From Bacillota bacterium (GTDB lineage Bacteria; Bacillota; Desulfitobacteriia; Desulfitobacteriales; Desulfitobacteriaceae), in the NCBI GenBank assembly GCA_021849995.1, contig JAJZSC010000161.1, positions 1 through 7,237 of the forward strand: DNA of 7,237 bases, given 5' to 3'. The translations under genes were made by a program, and so were the position numbers. Shown one piece after another: positions 1 to 5,437 of the stretch (position 1 is the first letter of the stretch; each line of letters starts with the position of its first letter). Under the pieces are notes generated by a model. The model was not told the origin of the DNA. It ran no database searches and worked only from the letters and a program-made list of their open reading frames with translations.

Positions 1-174
1 TATCTTTTTTTTGCGCTGGGTCATTAGACCCCCAATTCTTCCTGCATCTTTGGCACTTAAGGAGTGCCATCCTTTCTCGCGAACCAGATCTAGTAAGCCC
101 AATTCAGCGGCAATTTCCATTTTAAGTGGTTCCAACGGGTCAACTTTTTTCACTCTAGGCTTAGGAGCCTTCAT
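1..174 (-). CDS. Alpha/beta-type small acid-soluble spore protein (SASP), C-terminus beyond the window
   Basis: SASPs of this family coat forespore DNA, protect it from UV and heat, and are degraded by the GPR protease at germination. The 58 visible codons are open to the window edge. Residues 18-27 (KMEIAAELGL) match the first SASP signature, including the Glu-Ile-Ala that GPR recognises in this family. Residues 36-52 (GW..L...DAGRIGGLMT) match the second, followed by a basic run (QRKKK). The N-terminus is Lys/Pro-rich (MKAPKPRVKKVDPLEP), as in clostridial SspF-like members. The ATG at 174 has an AGGGGG ribosome site at 183-188. It shares one base with the stop of the upstream Cys-rich gene (TAATG), suggesting translational coupling and shared expression. 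Family members are usually about 60-70 residues, so only a few codons should be missing. A forespore (sigma-G) promoter is expected but I could not identify one. Confidence 0.88.
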   Translation of the reverse strand, partial: MKAPKPRVKKVDPLEPLKMEIAAELGLLDLVREKGWHSLSAKDAGRIGGLMTQRKKKI

Positions 175-308
175 TAAATCATCCCCCTACTAATCGTGTG
201 TCCTTCATGATATGGACATATCGGACCTTTTTCACCATGCCGATGCTCCAAGCGGCAACGGCCATCAATGGAGTATAAGCAATTTGAAGTGCATAATTTT
301 CTAGTCAT
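174..308 (-). CDS. Small Cys-rich protein (44 aa), function unknown
   Basis: This short protein has cysteines at residues 6, 10, 18 and 31 (CTSNC, then GRC, then PICPY). His22, His24, His34 and His37 lie between or beside them, a spacing that could bind zinc or another metal. No catalytic fold fits in 44 residues. Short Cys-rich proteins of this style are common in spore-forming clostridia and resemble the DUF1540 type; that assignment is from memory and tentative. The ATG at 308 was chosen because GAGGAG lies at 318-323, nine bases upstream. The reading frame extends upstream to an ATG at 386, but that extension passes through the terminator hairpin at 349-379 and has no ribosome site. The stop overlaps the SASP start by one base, so the two genes are probably coexpressed and this protein may belong to sporulation. 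Confidence 0.72.
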   Translation of the reverse strand: MTRKLCTSNCLYSIDGRCRLEHRHGEKGPICPYHEGHTISRGMI

Positions 309-317
309 AATAATCAA

Positions 318-323
318 CTCCTC
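318..323 (-). promoter_or_regulatory. Ribosome binding site that fixes the start of the Cys-rich gene
   Basis: GAGGAG on the minus strand sits nine bases before the ATG at 308. The only alternative start in frame (386) lies inside the preceding terminator, so this site decides for the 44-residue product. Confidence 0.75.
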
Positions 324-348
324 ATTAAGAGTTTTTCCAGAGAAAGAT

Positions 349-379
349 AAAAAATACCCAATTGGAATATCCAACTGGG
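349..379 (-). terminator. Intrinsic terminator after the UPF0173 hydrolase gene
   Basis: On the minus strand CCCAGTTGG pairs with CCAATTGGG (one G-T wobble) around a five-base loop, at 357-379. Six T residues follow almost at once, at 354-349. It lies 16 bases past the hydrolase stop and before the Cys-rich gene's ribosome site, so it separates the two transcripts. The plus-strand side also has a T-run (385-391), so weak bidirectional action is possible. Confidence 0.85.
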
Positions 380-394
380 CTAGCATTTTTTAAT

Positions 395-1090
395 TTATAT
401 TTCTATAGCTTCTTCATAATTCAAGGCCCTTCCTTTACTCTCAAGTGCTTTTCGATGAAGAAGATTGATAAATTCCGTTACATCCTGTTTAATCAGCGGG
501 AAAGTATTGTAATGCATTGGGATAACCTGCTTGGGTTTTAATAGCTGACAAGCGTAAACTGCTTCCTCCGGTCCCATCACAAAGTTATCCCCAATAGGAA
601 CCATAGCGACCTCAATCGGATGACGACGGCCAATTAATTCCATGTCCCCAAAAAGCCCAGTATCACCGGCATGATATAACCATAAACCATCTATTTGGAT
701 AAGAAATCCACAGGCCAGGCCCGTATATACTAATTCACCATTAGATGATTCCGCAGCTGAGCCGTGTAAAGCCTGGGTTAATCTCACAAGACCAAAGGGA
801 AACTTATATTTTCCGCCTATATGCATTGAGTGTACAGTTGCTCCTTGCCTTTCACAATAACGAGCTAATTCATAAACAGCAATTATTGGAGCCCCAGTAT
901 TCTTGGAAATCTGAACAGCATCGCCTAAATGATCAGAATGTCCATGGGATACCAAAATCCCGCTTAGGTTCTTAAAATCATCAGGTTTCACTTTTGCCAT
1001 AGGATTGCCGGATAAAAATGGATCGATTAGGACTGAGCCTGAGTTTCCCTGAATTTCAAAACAAGCATGGCCGTGAAAAATGATTTTCAT
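395..1090 (-). CDS. UPF0173 family metal-dependent hydrolase (metallo-beta-lactamase fold, YtkL-like)
   Basis: This is a cytoplasmic hydrolase of the metallo-beta-lactamase fold whose substrate is not established for the family. The protein has 231 residues, the usual length. It opens with the family's N-terminal strand MKIIFHGHACFEI. The metal-binding motif H-x-H-x-D-H is complete at residues 49-54 (HGHSDH). Further ligands are His109 (ALHGS), Asp143 in HAGDT and His193 in PMHY, so both metal sites look intact. There is no signal peptide. The ATG at 1090 has AGGAGG at 1100-1105, nine bases away. The TnpB insertion separates it from the GH18 gene on the same strand, so it may once have been the tail of that operon. 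A weak promoter of its own is possible at 1138-1165. An intrinsic terminator follows at 349-379. The family call is firm; the biological role is unknown. Confidence 0.92.
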   Translation of the reverse strand: MKIIFHGHACFEIQGNSGSVLIDPFLSGNPMAKVKPDDFKNLSGILVSHGHSDHLGDAVQISKNTGAPIIAVYELARYCERQGATVHSMHIGGKYKFPFGLVRLTQALHGSAAESSNGELVYTGLACGFLIQIDGLWLYHAGDTGLFGDMELIGRRHPIEVAMVPIGDNFVMGPEEAVYACQLLKPKQVIPMHYNTFPLIKQDVTEFINLLHRKALESKGRALNYEEAIEI

Positions 1091-1137
1091 ACATATGTAC
1101 CTCCTGTCGTCTGCTAGTTTTCCAATTATGTAAAAGA

Positions 1138-1165
1138 ATTATTAGGGTTTACCTTCATGCAGCAA
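1138..1165 (-). promoter_or_regulatory. Possible promoter of the hydrolase gene
   Basis: On the minus strand TTGCTG (1165-1160) and AATAAT (1143-1138) are separated by 16 bases, followed by a leader of about 40 bases to the ATG. The -10 matches consensus at five of six positions; the -35 matches at three. It would let the hydrolase be expressed independently of the insertion upstream. The call is weak. Confidence 0.35.
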
Positions 1166-1235
1166 TGCAGCACCATCAGATGAGGAAAAATATAGCGAAG
1201 CTGCAAGCGGAAGCGAACCGATTGGACAGAGGGAG

Positions 1236-1258
1236 GAAACAATTCATCGGATTGTTTC
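1236..1258. repeat. Perfect 8-bp inverted repeat flanking the TnpB element's right end
   Basis: GAAACAAT and ATTGTTTC are separated by seven bases. The repeat lies just outside the right end of the TnpB element, in the 176-base stretch between that end and the hydrolase start. There is no adjacent T-run on either strand, so it is not a typical terminator. The rest of 1106-1235 holds only the weak promoter above and a 28-codon open frame of doubtful reality (see findings). Confidence 0.45.
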
Positions 1259-1266
1259 GTTCGTAA

Positions 1267-1437
1267 GTGAACTACCCCCGCTTACGCTTCGCTAAGAAGC
1301 GGGGGCTTCTTAACGAAAACTTAAGCCTTGGCTTCCTGCTTCATCAACCACCGCCCTCAGCCATAACTTTGGGTCTTACACGATTTCCACAGGCGTAACT
1401 TCGGGCGGTTCCCGCCCTACAATTATTCATATATATT
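1267..1437 (-). ncRNA. Putative omega-RNA (TnpB guide RNA scaffold) and element right end
   Basis: TnpB proteins use an RNA made from the right end of their element, whose 3' tail, copied from flanking DNA, guides cleavage. The 171 bases after the tnpB stop fit that role. A six-pair hairpin GGGCGG/CCGCCC lies at 1417-1403 in minus-strand direction. A structured stretch with a second GGGCGG follows, then the terminal hairpin with a nine-pair GC-rich stem (1305-1275) and TTCAC. The RNA probably starts within or near the end of tnpB, so its 5' limit is uncertain. The guide would begin at 1266 and read TTACGAACGAAACAAT. No promoter is proposed. The call rests on position and structure, not sequence matching. 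Confidence 0.6.
1275..1305 (-). repeat. Right-end hairpin of the TnpB element
   Basis: CCCCCGCTT (1275-1283) pairs perfectly with AAGCGGGGG (1297-1305) around a 13-base loop. On the minus strand it is preceded by AAGAAG and followed by TAGTTCAC. Subterminal hairpins of this kind are recognised by Y1 transposases and also form the 3' stem of omega-RNA. A related hairpin in the same orientation lies at 2424-2457. Confidence 0.75.
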
Positions 1438-2378
1438 CTAAGCAGTCTTGAGACCGCGCTCTAAAATCAATTTAGCACTTACTAAGTCCCGGTTCATCCG
1501 GAGTCCACAGGTTGGACACTCATGGATGCGAACACTTAGGTCCTTGCGAACAAGCTCCCCACACAAACAAGTTTGTGACGTCCCCCTAGTGTCCACAAGA
1601 ATCAAATCTTTACCCTGACGCTTACATTTGTACTCAATGTAAGTCTTGAAGCGGCTCCAGCTTGCGTCATGGATACTTTTGGCTAATTTGTGGTTCCGGG
1701 TCATGTTTCTTACCTTAAGGTCTTCCATGACAATGGTTGAATAGTTCTTGACAATGCTGGCACTGGTTTGATGGAGAAAGTCTTTTCGTTGGTTGGCAAT
1801 CTTGGCGTGAATTTTGGCTACTTTTCCCTTGGCCTTCCCTCGGTTGTTGGAACCTTTTATTTTGCGGGATAGCCTACGCTGTTCTTTGGCGAGCTTTTTC
1901 TCCAGCTTGCGAAAATGCTTTGGGTTCTCAATGAATGTCCCGTCAGAGAGAATGGCAAAGTGGTTTATCCCAACATCTATGCCTACCGGCTTAGCAGAGT
2001 CTTCCCCAGGCGCAACATCGGGTAGCTCGGCAGTTAGATTCGCATACCACTTTCCAGCATGGTATTTGATATTAACTCGTGATACAGCACTGGCAGGAAA
2101 CTCACGATGGTTTCTTAGCCTGATAAAACCTAGTTTGGATAGATAAATGCAGCCTGGTTTGCTGAAGGTCTTTTTTACATTATCCACTTGCTGGTAGGTG
2201 AAGGATGTGTAGTGATCCCGGTTTTTGAAGCGCGGGTAGCCCGCTTCCTTGGTAAAAAAACGCTCATAAGCACTATCATAGTTCTAATCACACCTTTGCT
2301 TTTGTTTTCTAATGGGACCATCATGTATAGGTACTTATATCCGAGTAGAGGATTTTGGAACGTACTGACAAGATGGTT
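1438..2378 (-). pseudogene. tnpB: TnpB RNA-guided endonuclease (IS200/IS605 family), frameshifted and N-terminally truncated
   Basis: TnpB is an RNA-guided DNA nuclease, ancestor of Cas12. The longest intact part, 249 codons from a GTG at 2187, carries the RuvC triad: Asp71 in GIDVGIN, Glu155 in VMEDL and Asp234 in MNRD. It also has the zinc-finger region TSQTCLCG...CPTCG, whose first pair is CxC rather than the more common CxxC. This GTG is not a true start. The frame continues upstream as typical TnpB (YDSAYERFF, then GYPRFKNRDHYTSFTY) to about 2280, where it meets a stop at 2286-2284. A frame one base away continues the homology upstream (VPLENKSKGVIRT, joining YDSAYERFF), so about one base is lost near 2281. 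That frame ends at a TAG at 2381-2379. The usual N-terminal start (a YxxRLYP-like segment and an FGCxRFVYN-like segment) is missing, so roughly 60-80 residues are gone. It is probably inactive for cleavage. Confidence 0.85.
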
Positions 2379-2423
2379 CTATGTGGCTTTGCACAGGGAT
2401 TACTTATACCTAACGCAATTCAT

Positions 2424-2457
2424 CCCCCACCTACGCTTGCGAGCTTAGAGGAGGGGG
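2424..2457 (-). repeat. Left-side hairpin of the TnpB element, related to the right-end hairpin
   Basis: CCCCCACCT (2424-2432) pairs with AGGAGGGGG (2449-2457) with one A-A mismatch. As at the right end, AAGAAG precedes the stem on the minus strand and the loop contains GCAAGCGTA (GAAGCGTA at the right end). It probably marks the left end of the element, though it could instead be the right end of an earlier neighbouring element. Between it and 2378 I see no gene on either strand. Confidence 0.6.
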
Positions 2458-2474
2458 ACTTCTTGCTAACAATG

Positions 2475-3425
2475 TTAAATATAAGGATTTAAAGCTTGCC
2501 AAAATTCCGGATAACTTAAATTCATTTCCCAAATGGCAATCCCCTTAATATTCTTACGTACTGCAAGATCAAGCTTTTCTCTTAAACTTCGCAAGTCTTC
2601 AAAGTATACTGTGTGCCTTCGACCAGCGCTTTCATAGCGAAAAAATGTGCTCCTCTGCTGTGAATCCCATTGGAGCGGGGCACCAAAACGCCTGGCAACT
2701 TCTAAGGCTCGCCTGCGGCTGATTACCTGAGCTCCACCGCCTTCAACCCAATCATATCCATATAAGGGGATGCCCATATAAATTTTACTTGCGGGTATTT
2801 GAGTAAGGGCATAATCCAACACGCGGTTTACCCAAGGCAAGGAAGCCACGGAACCTGGAGGACTTCCTGGCCAATGCTCTTCATAGGTCATCAGTATGAT
2901 AAAATCAACAATTTGTCCAAGGGCCCCATAGTCAAATGCCCCTTTCCAGACATCAGTCGGGTCATCCGATGTTTTGGCGGGAGCATCAAGGCTTACCGTA
3001 TAATTTTCGCGTTTCAAAACATTAGTCCAGTTGCGAATAAGTCGAGTAAATAGATTGCGATCTTGGGGAGCAGTACGTTCCAGGTCAAAATTCACACCAT
3101 CTAAACGGTATTGCCCCAGAACATCACGAATATTTCTCAGGACACGGTTTGCAAAATCTTGGTCCCGGAAAAGTCTACTCATTAAAGCAGTTGAAAATCT
3201 CCCTTGGGGAGTAAGGTTTGAGACCACTAAGTAAACTTTGATCCCAATATTGCGTGCAGCATCAATTAACTGCCTGCTAGGAACACCTGAAAGAGATCCA
3301 TCGTTTTGAATAGAAACTTCAAAAATACCGAGCTCATCAATGGCATAGCCATATCTCTGCAGATAAGTAAATCCTCTAGTTTGAGTAGTTAACCCATTAT
3401 AAAAGGCAAACACCTGTAAGGCCAT
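2475..3425 (-). CDS. Glycoside hydrolase family 18 protein (YaaH/SleL/YdhD-like catalytic domain)
   Basis: GH18 enzymes of this branch cleave N-acetylglucosaminyl bonds, in spore formers typically in cortex fragments or spore peptidoglycan. The 316-residue protein is almost entirely one TIM-barrel domain. The active-site motif is DGVNFDLE at residues 109-116, with Glu116 as the expected acid catalyst. MTYEEHW at 179-185 and GIPLYGYDW at 218-226 match conserved strands near the substrate, and IAIWEMN at 296-302 fits the last strand. No LysM domain, signal peptide or membrane segment is visible, unlike SleL and YaaH with their LysM repeats. It may be released from the mother cell, packaged into the coat, or use a non-classical route. 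The ATG at 3425 has AGGAGG at 3433-3438, seven bases away. It follows tagO by 51 bases and is probably cotranscribed. The TnpB element begins just after its stop. Confidence 0.88.
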   Translation of the reverse strand: MALQVFAFYNGLTTQTRGFTYLQRYGYAIDELGIFEVSIQNDGSLSGVPSRQLIDAARNIGIKVYLVVSNLTPQGRFSTALMSRLFRDQDFANRVLRNIRDVLGQYRLDGVNFDLERTAPQDRNLFTRLIRNWTNVLKRENYTVSLDAPAKTSDDPTDVWKGAFDYGALGQIVDFIILMTYEEHWPGSPPGSVASLPWVNRVLDYALTQIPASKIYMGIPLYGYDWVEGGGAQVISRRRALEVARRFGAPLQWDSQQRSTFFRYESAGRRHTVYFEDLRSLREKLDLAVRKNIKGIAIWEMNLSYPEFWQALNPYI

Positions 3426-3476
3426 ACTCTCCCCTCCTTCGCACCATTTTATGCATGGTACGAGACAGAGGTGAAA

Positions 3477-4505
3477 CTATTTCGAGTGGCGCCTGCTCAA
3501 AGAATTAAAAATTGCTGTCCGGCGCATTAAAATCGTCATTAAAAGTGCAAAATCCCCTACAATTAGGGCCAGGGCCGACAACCAATAACCAATTGCCCCT
3601 AGGACAGCCGCCAGCCCAAAGCAAGCGCTCATGCCATATAATAGCAGTACCGCTTTACGCTGTGATAACCCGGCGTCCAATAACCTGTGGTGAAGATGCC
3701 CCCTATCTGCCGCTGCAATGGAGTGACCTTTAATTTTCCTTCTTATGATGGCGAAAGTAAGATCTGTCAAAGGCATTCCGAGTACTAATAAGGGAAAGAC
3801 CAAACCTAATACTGTAGCCGTTTTCAGCAAGCCCATGATAGAGATTCCACCAATAATATACCCCAAAAACATACTGCCGGAATCCCCCATAAATACTCGA
3901 GCAGGGTTGAAATTAAAAAACAGAAACCCTAAAGCAGCACCAGCCAGTGCTAAAGTCAGGTGTGCAGCAGGAGCTTGATTTATCCGGTTAGCTGACCAAA
4001 AAAGAACTAGGGCAGCTAAAAAACAAATTCCTGCGGCCAAGCCGTCTAGTCCATCAGAAATATTAACAGTATTAACCAGTCCAACAACCCAAAACACAGC
4101 AAACAATAATCCAAAGGTTCCAAAACCGATATCACCGATGTAAGGAAGAGATATATTTTCCATAGAAAACCCAAAAAACAGCAAGATTGAGGCTGCTAAG
4201 ACTTGCCAAACCAGTTTAGTCAGTGCCCTCATCTCATACATGTCATCCCAGATACCAACCAAAAAGATCACTGTACTGCCGATAAATAATCCCCAGATTG
4301 CTTTATCCCAGGTCTTAGTCACAATAATAGCTAACCAAAAAGCAGCATAGATTGCCAGTCCACCCATCCGGGGAATAGGTTGACTATGTACATGCCTACC
4401 TCCAGGATAAGCAATTGCTCCTAAGCGAACAGCAAGTTTCATCGAAATCGGTGTGATTAAAACAGCTATGACTACTGCAATTAAAAAAGTCAGAGCGTAA
4501 GTCAT
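3477..4505 (-). CDS. tagO: Undecaprenyl-phosphate GlcNAc-1-phosphate transferase (MraY/WecA/TagO family)
   Basis: This membrane enzyme transfers GlcNAc-1-phosphate from UDP-GlcNAc to undecaprenyl phosphate, the first step of teichoic acid or other wall glycopolymer synthesis. The 342 residues contain about ten hydrophobic segments. Family motifs are all present: PRMGG (45-49), the Asp pair in GIWDD (84-88, Mg-binding), NISDGLDGL (148-156), FMGDSG (205-210) and the cytoplasmic loop DRGHLHHRL (267-275). That loop distinguishes WecA/TagO-type enzymes from MraY, as does the lack of a dcw-cluster context. The C-terminus is basic (RRTAIFNSLSRRHSK). The ATG at 4505 has AGGAGG at 4515-4520, nine bases away. 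It lies 74 bases after trmL with no clear terminator between them. The polymer it serves cannot be told from this window, so the tagO symbol is by family. Confidence 0.9.
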   Translation of the reverse strand: MTYALTFLIAVVIAVLITPISMKLAVRLGAIAYPGGRHVHSQPIPRMGGLAIYAAFWLAIIVTKTWDKAIWGLFIGSTVIFLVGIWDDMYEMRALTKLVWQVLAASILLFFGFSMENISLPYIGDIGFGTFGLLFAVFWVVGLVNTVNISDGLDGLAAGICFLAALVLFWSANRINQAPAAHLTLALAGAALGFLFFNFNPARVFMGDSGSMFLGYIIGGISIMGLLKTATVLGLVFPLLVLGMPLTDLTFAIIRRKIKGHSIAAADRGHLHHRLLDAGLSQRKAVLLLYGMSACFGLAAVLGAIGYWLSALALIVGDFALLMTILMRRTAIFNSLSRRHSK

Positions 4506-4579
4506 TCAATGGCCCCTCCTGGAATTACTATTTAAGATTATCCATTCCCCATTTACACTGGGTAGCAAAAAAACACCCC

Positions 4580-5041
4580 CTAGATCAGCCCCGGATAACC
4601 CCACTGCCGCAATGCCTCATACGCGATAATTGCCACAGCATTTGATAAGTTAAGGGAACGAGCATCTTTTTTCATTGGAAGTCTAATCGTCGTATCTTGG
4701 TAAAGTTTTAGTATTTCTGGAGCAAGTCCTTTCGTTTCCCTTCCAAAAAGGAAGTAGCTTCCGGGTTCAAAGCGCAAATCTGTGAACGCTTTGCCTCCCT
4801 TAGTAGTAGCTAAGTACCGTATTCCGGCAGGATTTTTCTCTTCAAAATCTAAAAAGTTCTCGTAGATCTTAATATCAAGCATATGCCAATAATCAAGGCC
4901 GGCCCGTTTCAATTGACGGTCGGATAGATCGAAGCCAAGCGGTTTAACGAGGTGAAGACAAGCTCCGGTTGCAGCACATAGTCTGGCAACGTTTCCTGTA
5001 TTAGGTGGAATCTCTGGTTCCACTAGAACTATATTTAACAT
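4580..5041 (-). CDS. trmL: tRNA (cytidine/uridine(34)-2'-O)-methyltransferase, SPOUT class
   Basis: TrmL methylates the 2'-hydroxyl of the wobble nucleotide in certain leucine tRNAs using S-adenosylmethionine, in the cytoplasm. The 153-residue protein is one SPOUT (trefoil-knot) domain of normal TrmL length. Motifs are NTGNVAR (14-20, with the catalytic-site Arg20), LFGRETKGL (98-106) and RSLNLSNAV (128-136), the last forming the knot and SAM pocket. The ATG at 5041 was chosen because the protein then begins MLNIVLVEPEIPPNTGN, the exact family start, and AAGGA lies at 5052-5056. The frame extends to 5131 but would overlap the fmdB-type gene by 74 bases without a ribosome site. The start is 16 bases after that gene's stop, so the two form an operon. 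Confidence 0.92.
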   Translation of the reverse strand: MLNIVLVEPEIPPNTGNVARLCAATGACLHLVKPLGFDLSDRQLKRAGLDYWHMLDIKIYENFLDFEEKNPAGIRYLATTKGGKAFTDLRFEPGSYFLFGRETKGLAPEILKLYQDTTIRLPMKKDARSLNLSNAVAIIAYEALRQWGYPGLI

Positions 5042-5057
5042 TTTGATTTCATCCTTC

Positions 5058-5264
5058 TTAATGACAACTTGAGCAGCTGCCGCCACAACCTGTTGAACAG
5101 TTCTTACCCCCGGAAACTCCTGGACTGGCAAAACCGGAAACCTGCTTTTTCAATCCAACTTGACTGCATTTGCTGCACTCCAGCTTTTCCCCGGTTTCAC
5201 CCATCTTGCACAATTTGGTTATTACGGTTTGGCAATTTGGACAACGAAACTCATAGATAGGCAT
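5058..5264 (-). CDS. FmdB-family zinc-ribbon protein with Cys-rich tail
   Basis: FmdB-type proteins are small putative regulators named after a formamidase-linked protein; their real function is poorly known. The 68 residues begin with the family's MPIYEFRCPNC and contain one zinc ribbon with ligands Cys8, Cys11, Cys30 and Cys33. The C-terminal tail adds Cys56, Cys60, Cys64, Cys67 and His68 in a Gly/Ser-rich setting (NCSTGCGGSCSSCH), which could bind a second metal. Tails of this type occur in many FmdB proteins. The ATG at 5264 has AGGGGG at 5273-5278, eight bases away. It is first in the minus-strand series, with a TATAAT at 5310-5315 upstream, and lies 16 bases before trmL. Confidence 0.88.
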   Translation of the reverse strand: MPIYEFRCPNCQTVITKLCKMGETGEKLECSKCSQVGLKKQVSGFASPGVSGGKNCSTGCGGSCSSCH

Positions 5265-5309
5265 AGATCTTTCCCCCTGTTGAAACTAAAACATTGCTAT
5301 CACTAACTT

Positions 5310-5315
5310 ATTATA
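5310..5315 (-). promoter_or_regulatory. -10 element of the fmdB-trmL promoter
   Basis: A perfect TATAAT on the minus strand would start transcription near 5303, giving a leader of about 38 bases before the fmdB-type ATG. The -35 region at about 17 bases spacing (TAGGTT) is poor, so activation or another upstream contact may be needed. It is the best candidate in the 5265-5411 stretch. Confidence 0.5.
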
Positions 5316-5411
5316 CCCTAAAAATACTGTTAAACCTACAATTAATGATACATAGTCAAATCTCTTGAGTTCTCAACCTTCACGTTAAATCGTAATTTAA
5401 AGAAAAGAACA

Positions 5412-5437
5412 AACAAGGAAGGGTTCCCCTCCTTGTT
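5412..5437 (-). terminator. Stem-loop between the divergent operons, possible minus-strand terminator
   Basis: AACAAGGA (5412-5419) pairs perfectly with TCCTTGTT (5430-5437), and further G-C pairs inside close a small loop. On the minus strand a T-rich stretch follows (TGTTCTTTTCTTT). It would then stop antisense transcripts from the alaR side before they enter fmdB. It also overlaps the -35 of the plus-strand promoter, so an operator role is possible. On the plus strand only a short TTATATTA follows. Confidence 0.45.

Larger units (their letters stand above)
1267..2460 (-). mobile_element. Decayed IS200/IS605-superfamily (TnpB-only, IS1341-type) insertion
   Basis: This is an element of about 1.2 kb placed between the GH18 and hydrolase genes. 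It contains a degraded tnpB on the minus strand, the downstream omega-RNA/right-end region, and subterminal hairpins at both sides (1275-1305 and 2424-2457). No Y1 transposase (TnpA) is present, as in many TnpB-only elements that depend on TnpA supplied in trans. The right boundary is placed after TTCAC (1271-1267), just past the hairpin foot, which fits the usual layout of such right ends. The left boundary is approximate: the hairpin begins about 15 bases after the GH18 stop codon. The element neither duplicates its target nor carries terminal inverted repeats, as expected for this superfamily. Confidence 0.78.

Noticed and set aside
11..193. Plus-strand open frame at the left edge
   Set aside because: It is the complement of the SASP gene, whose signatures are unmistakable.
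174..386. A 70-residue version of the Cys-rich protein starting at 386
   Set aside because: The extra 26 residues run through the terminator hairpin and T-run at 349-379 and have no ribosome site; GAGGAG before the ATG at 308 is much better.
1438..2187. GTG at 2187 as a genuine start for a short TnpB
   Set aside because: TnpB homology continues in the same frame for 31 codons upstream and there is no ribosome site; the GTG is an internal valine codon.
2188..2448. Plus-strand open frame of 86 codons with a hydrophobic stretch
   Set aside because: It is antisense to the decayed tnpB 5' region and the element hairpin; the minus strand explains the sequence as TnpB (YDSAYERFF, GYPRFKN).
1267..2460. 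A CRISPR-associated or defence system based on the TnpB gene
   Set aside because: There are no repeat-spacer units, adaptation genes or other defence partners; the layout is that of an ordinary TnpB-only insertion element. A nuclease-dead TnpB repressor is also unlikely because the RuvC residues are intact.
4506..4579. A terminator or promoter between trmL and tagO
   Set aside because: There is a run of seven T residues after trmL but no stem precedes it, and the GATAAT-like -10 has no -35 at a usable spacing; readthrough seems as likely.
4580..5131. A 183-residue form of the trmL product
   Set aside because: It would overlap the fmdB-type gene by 74 bases, lacks a ribosome site, and adds residues before the exact family start at 5041.
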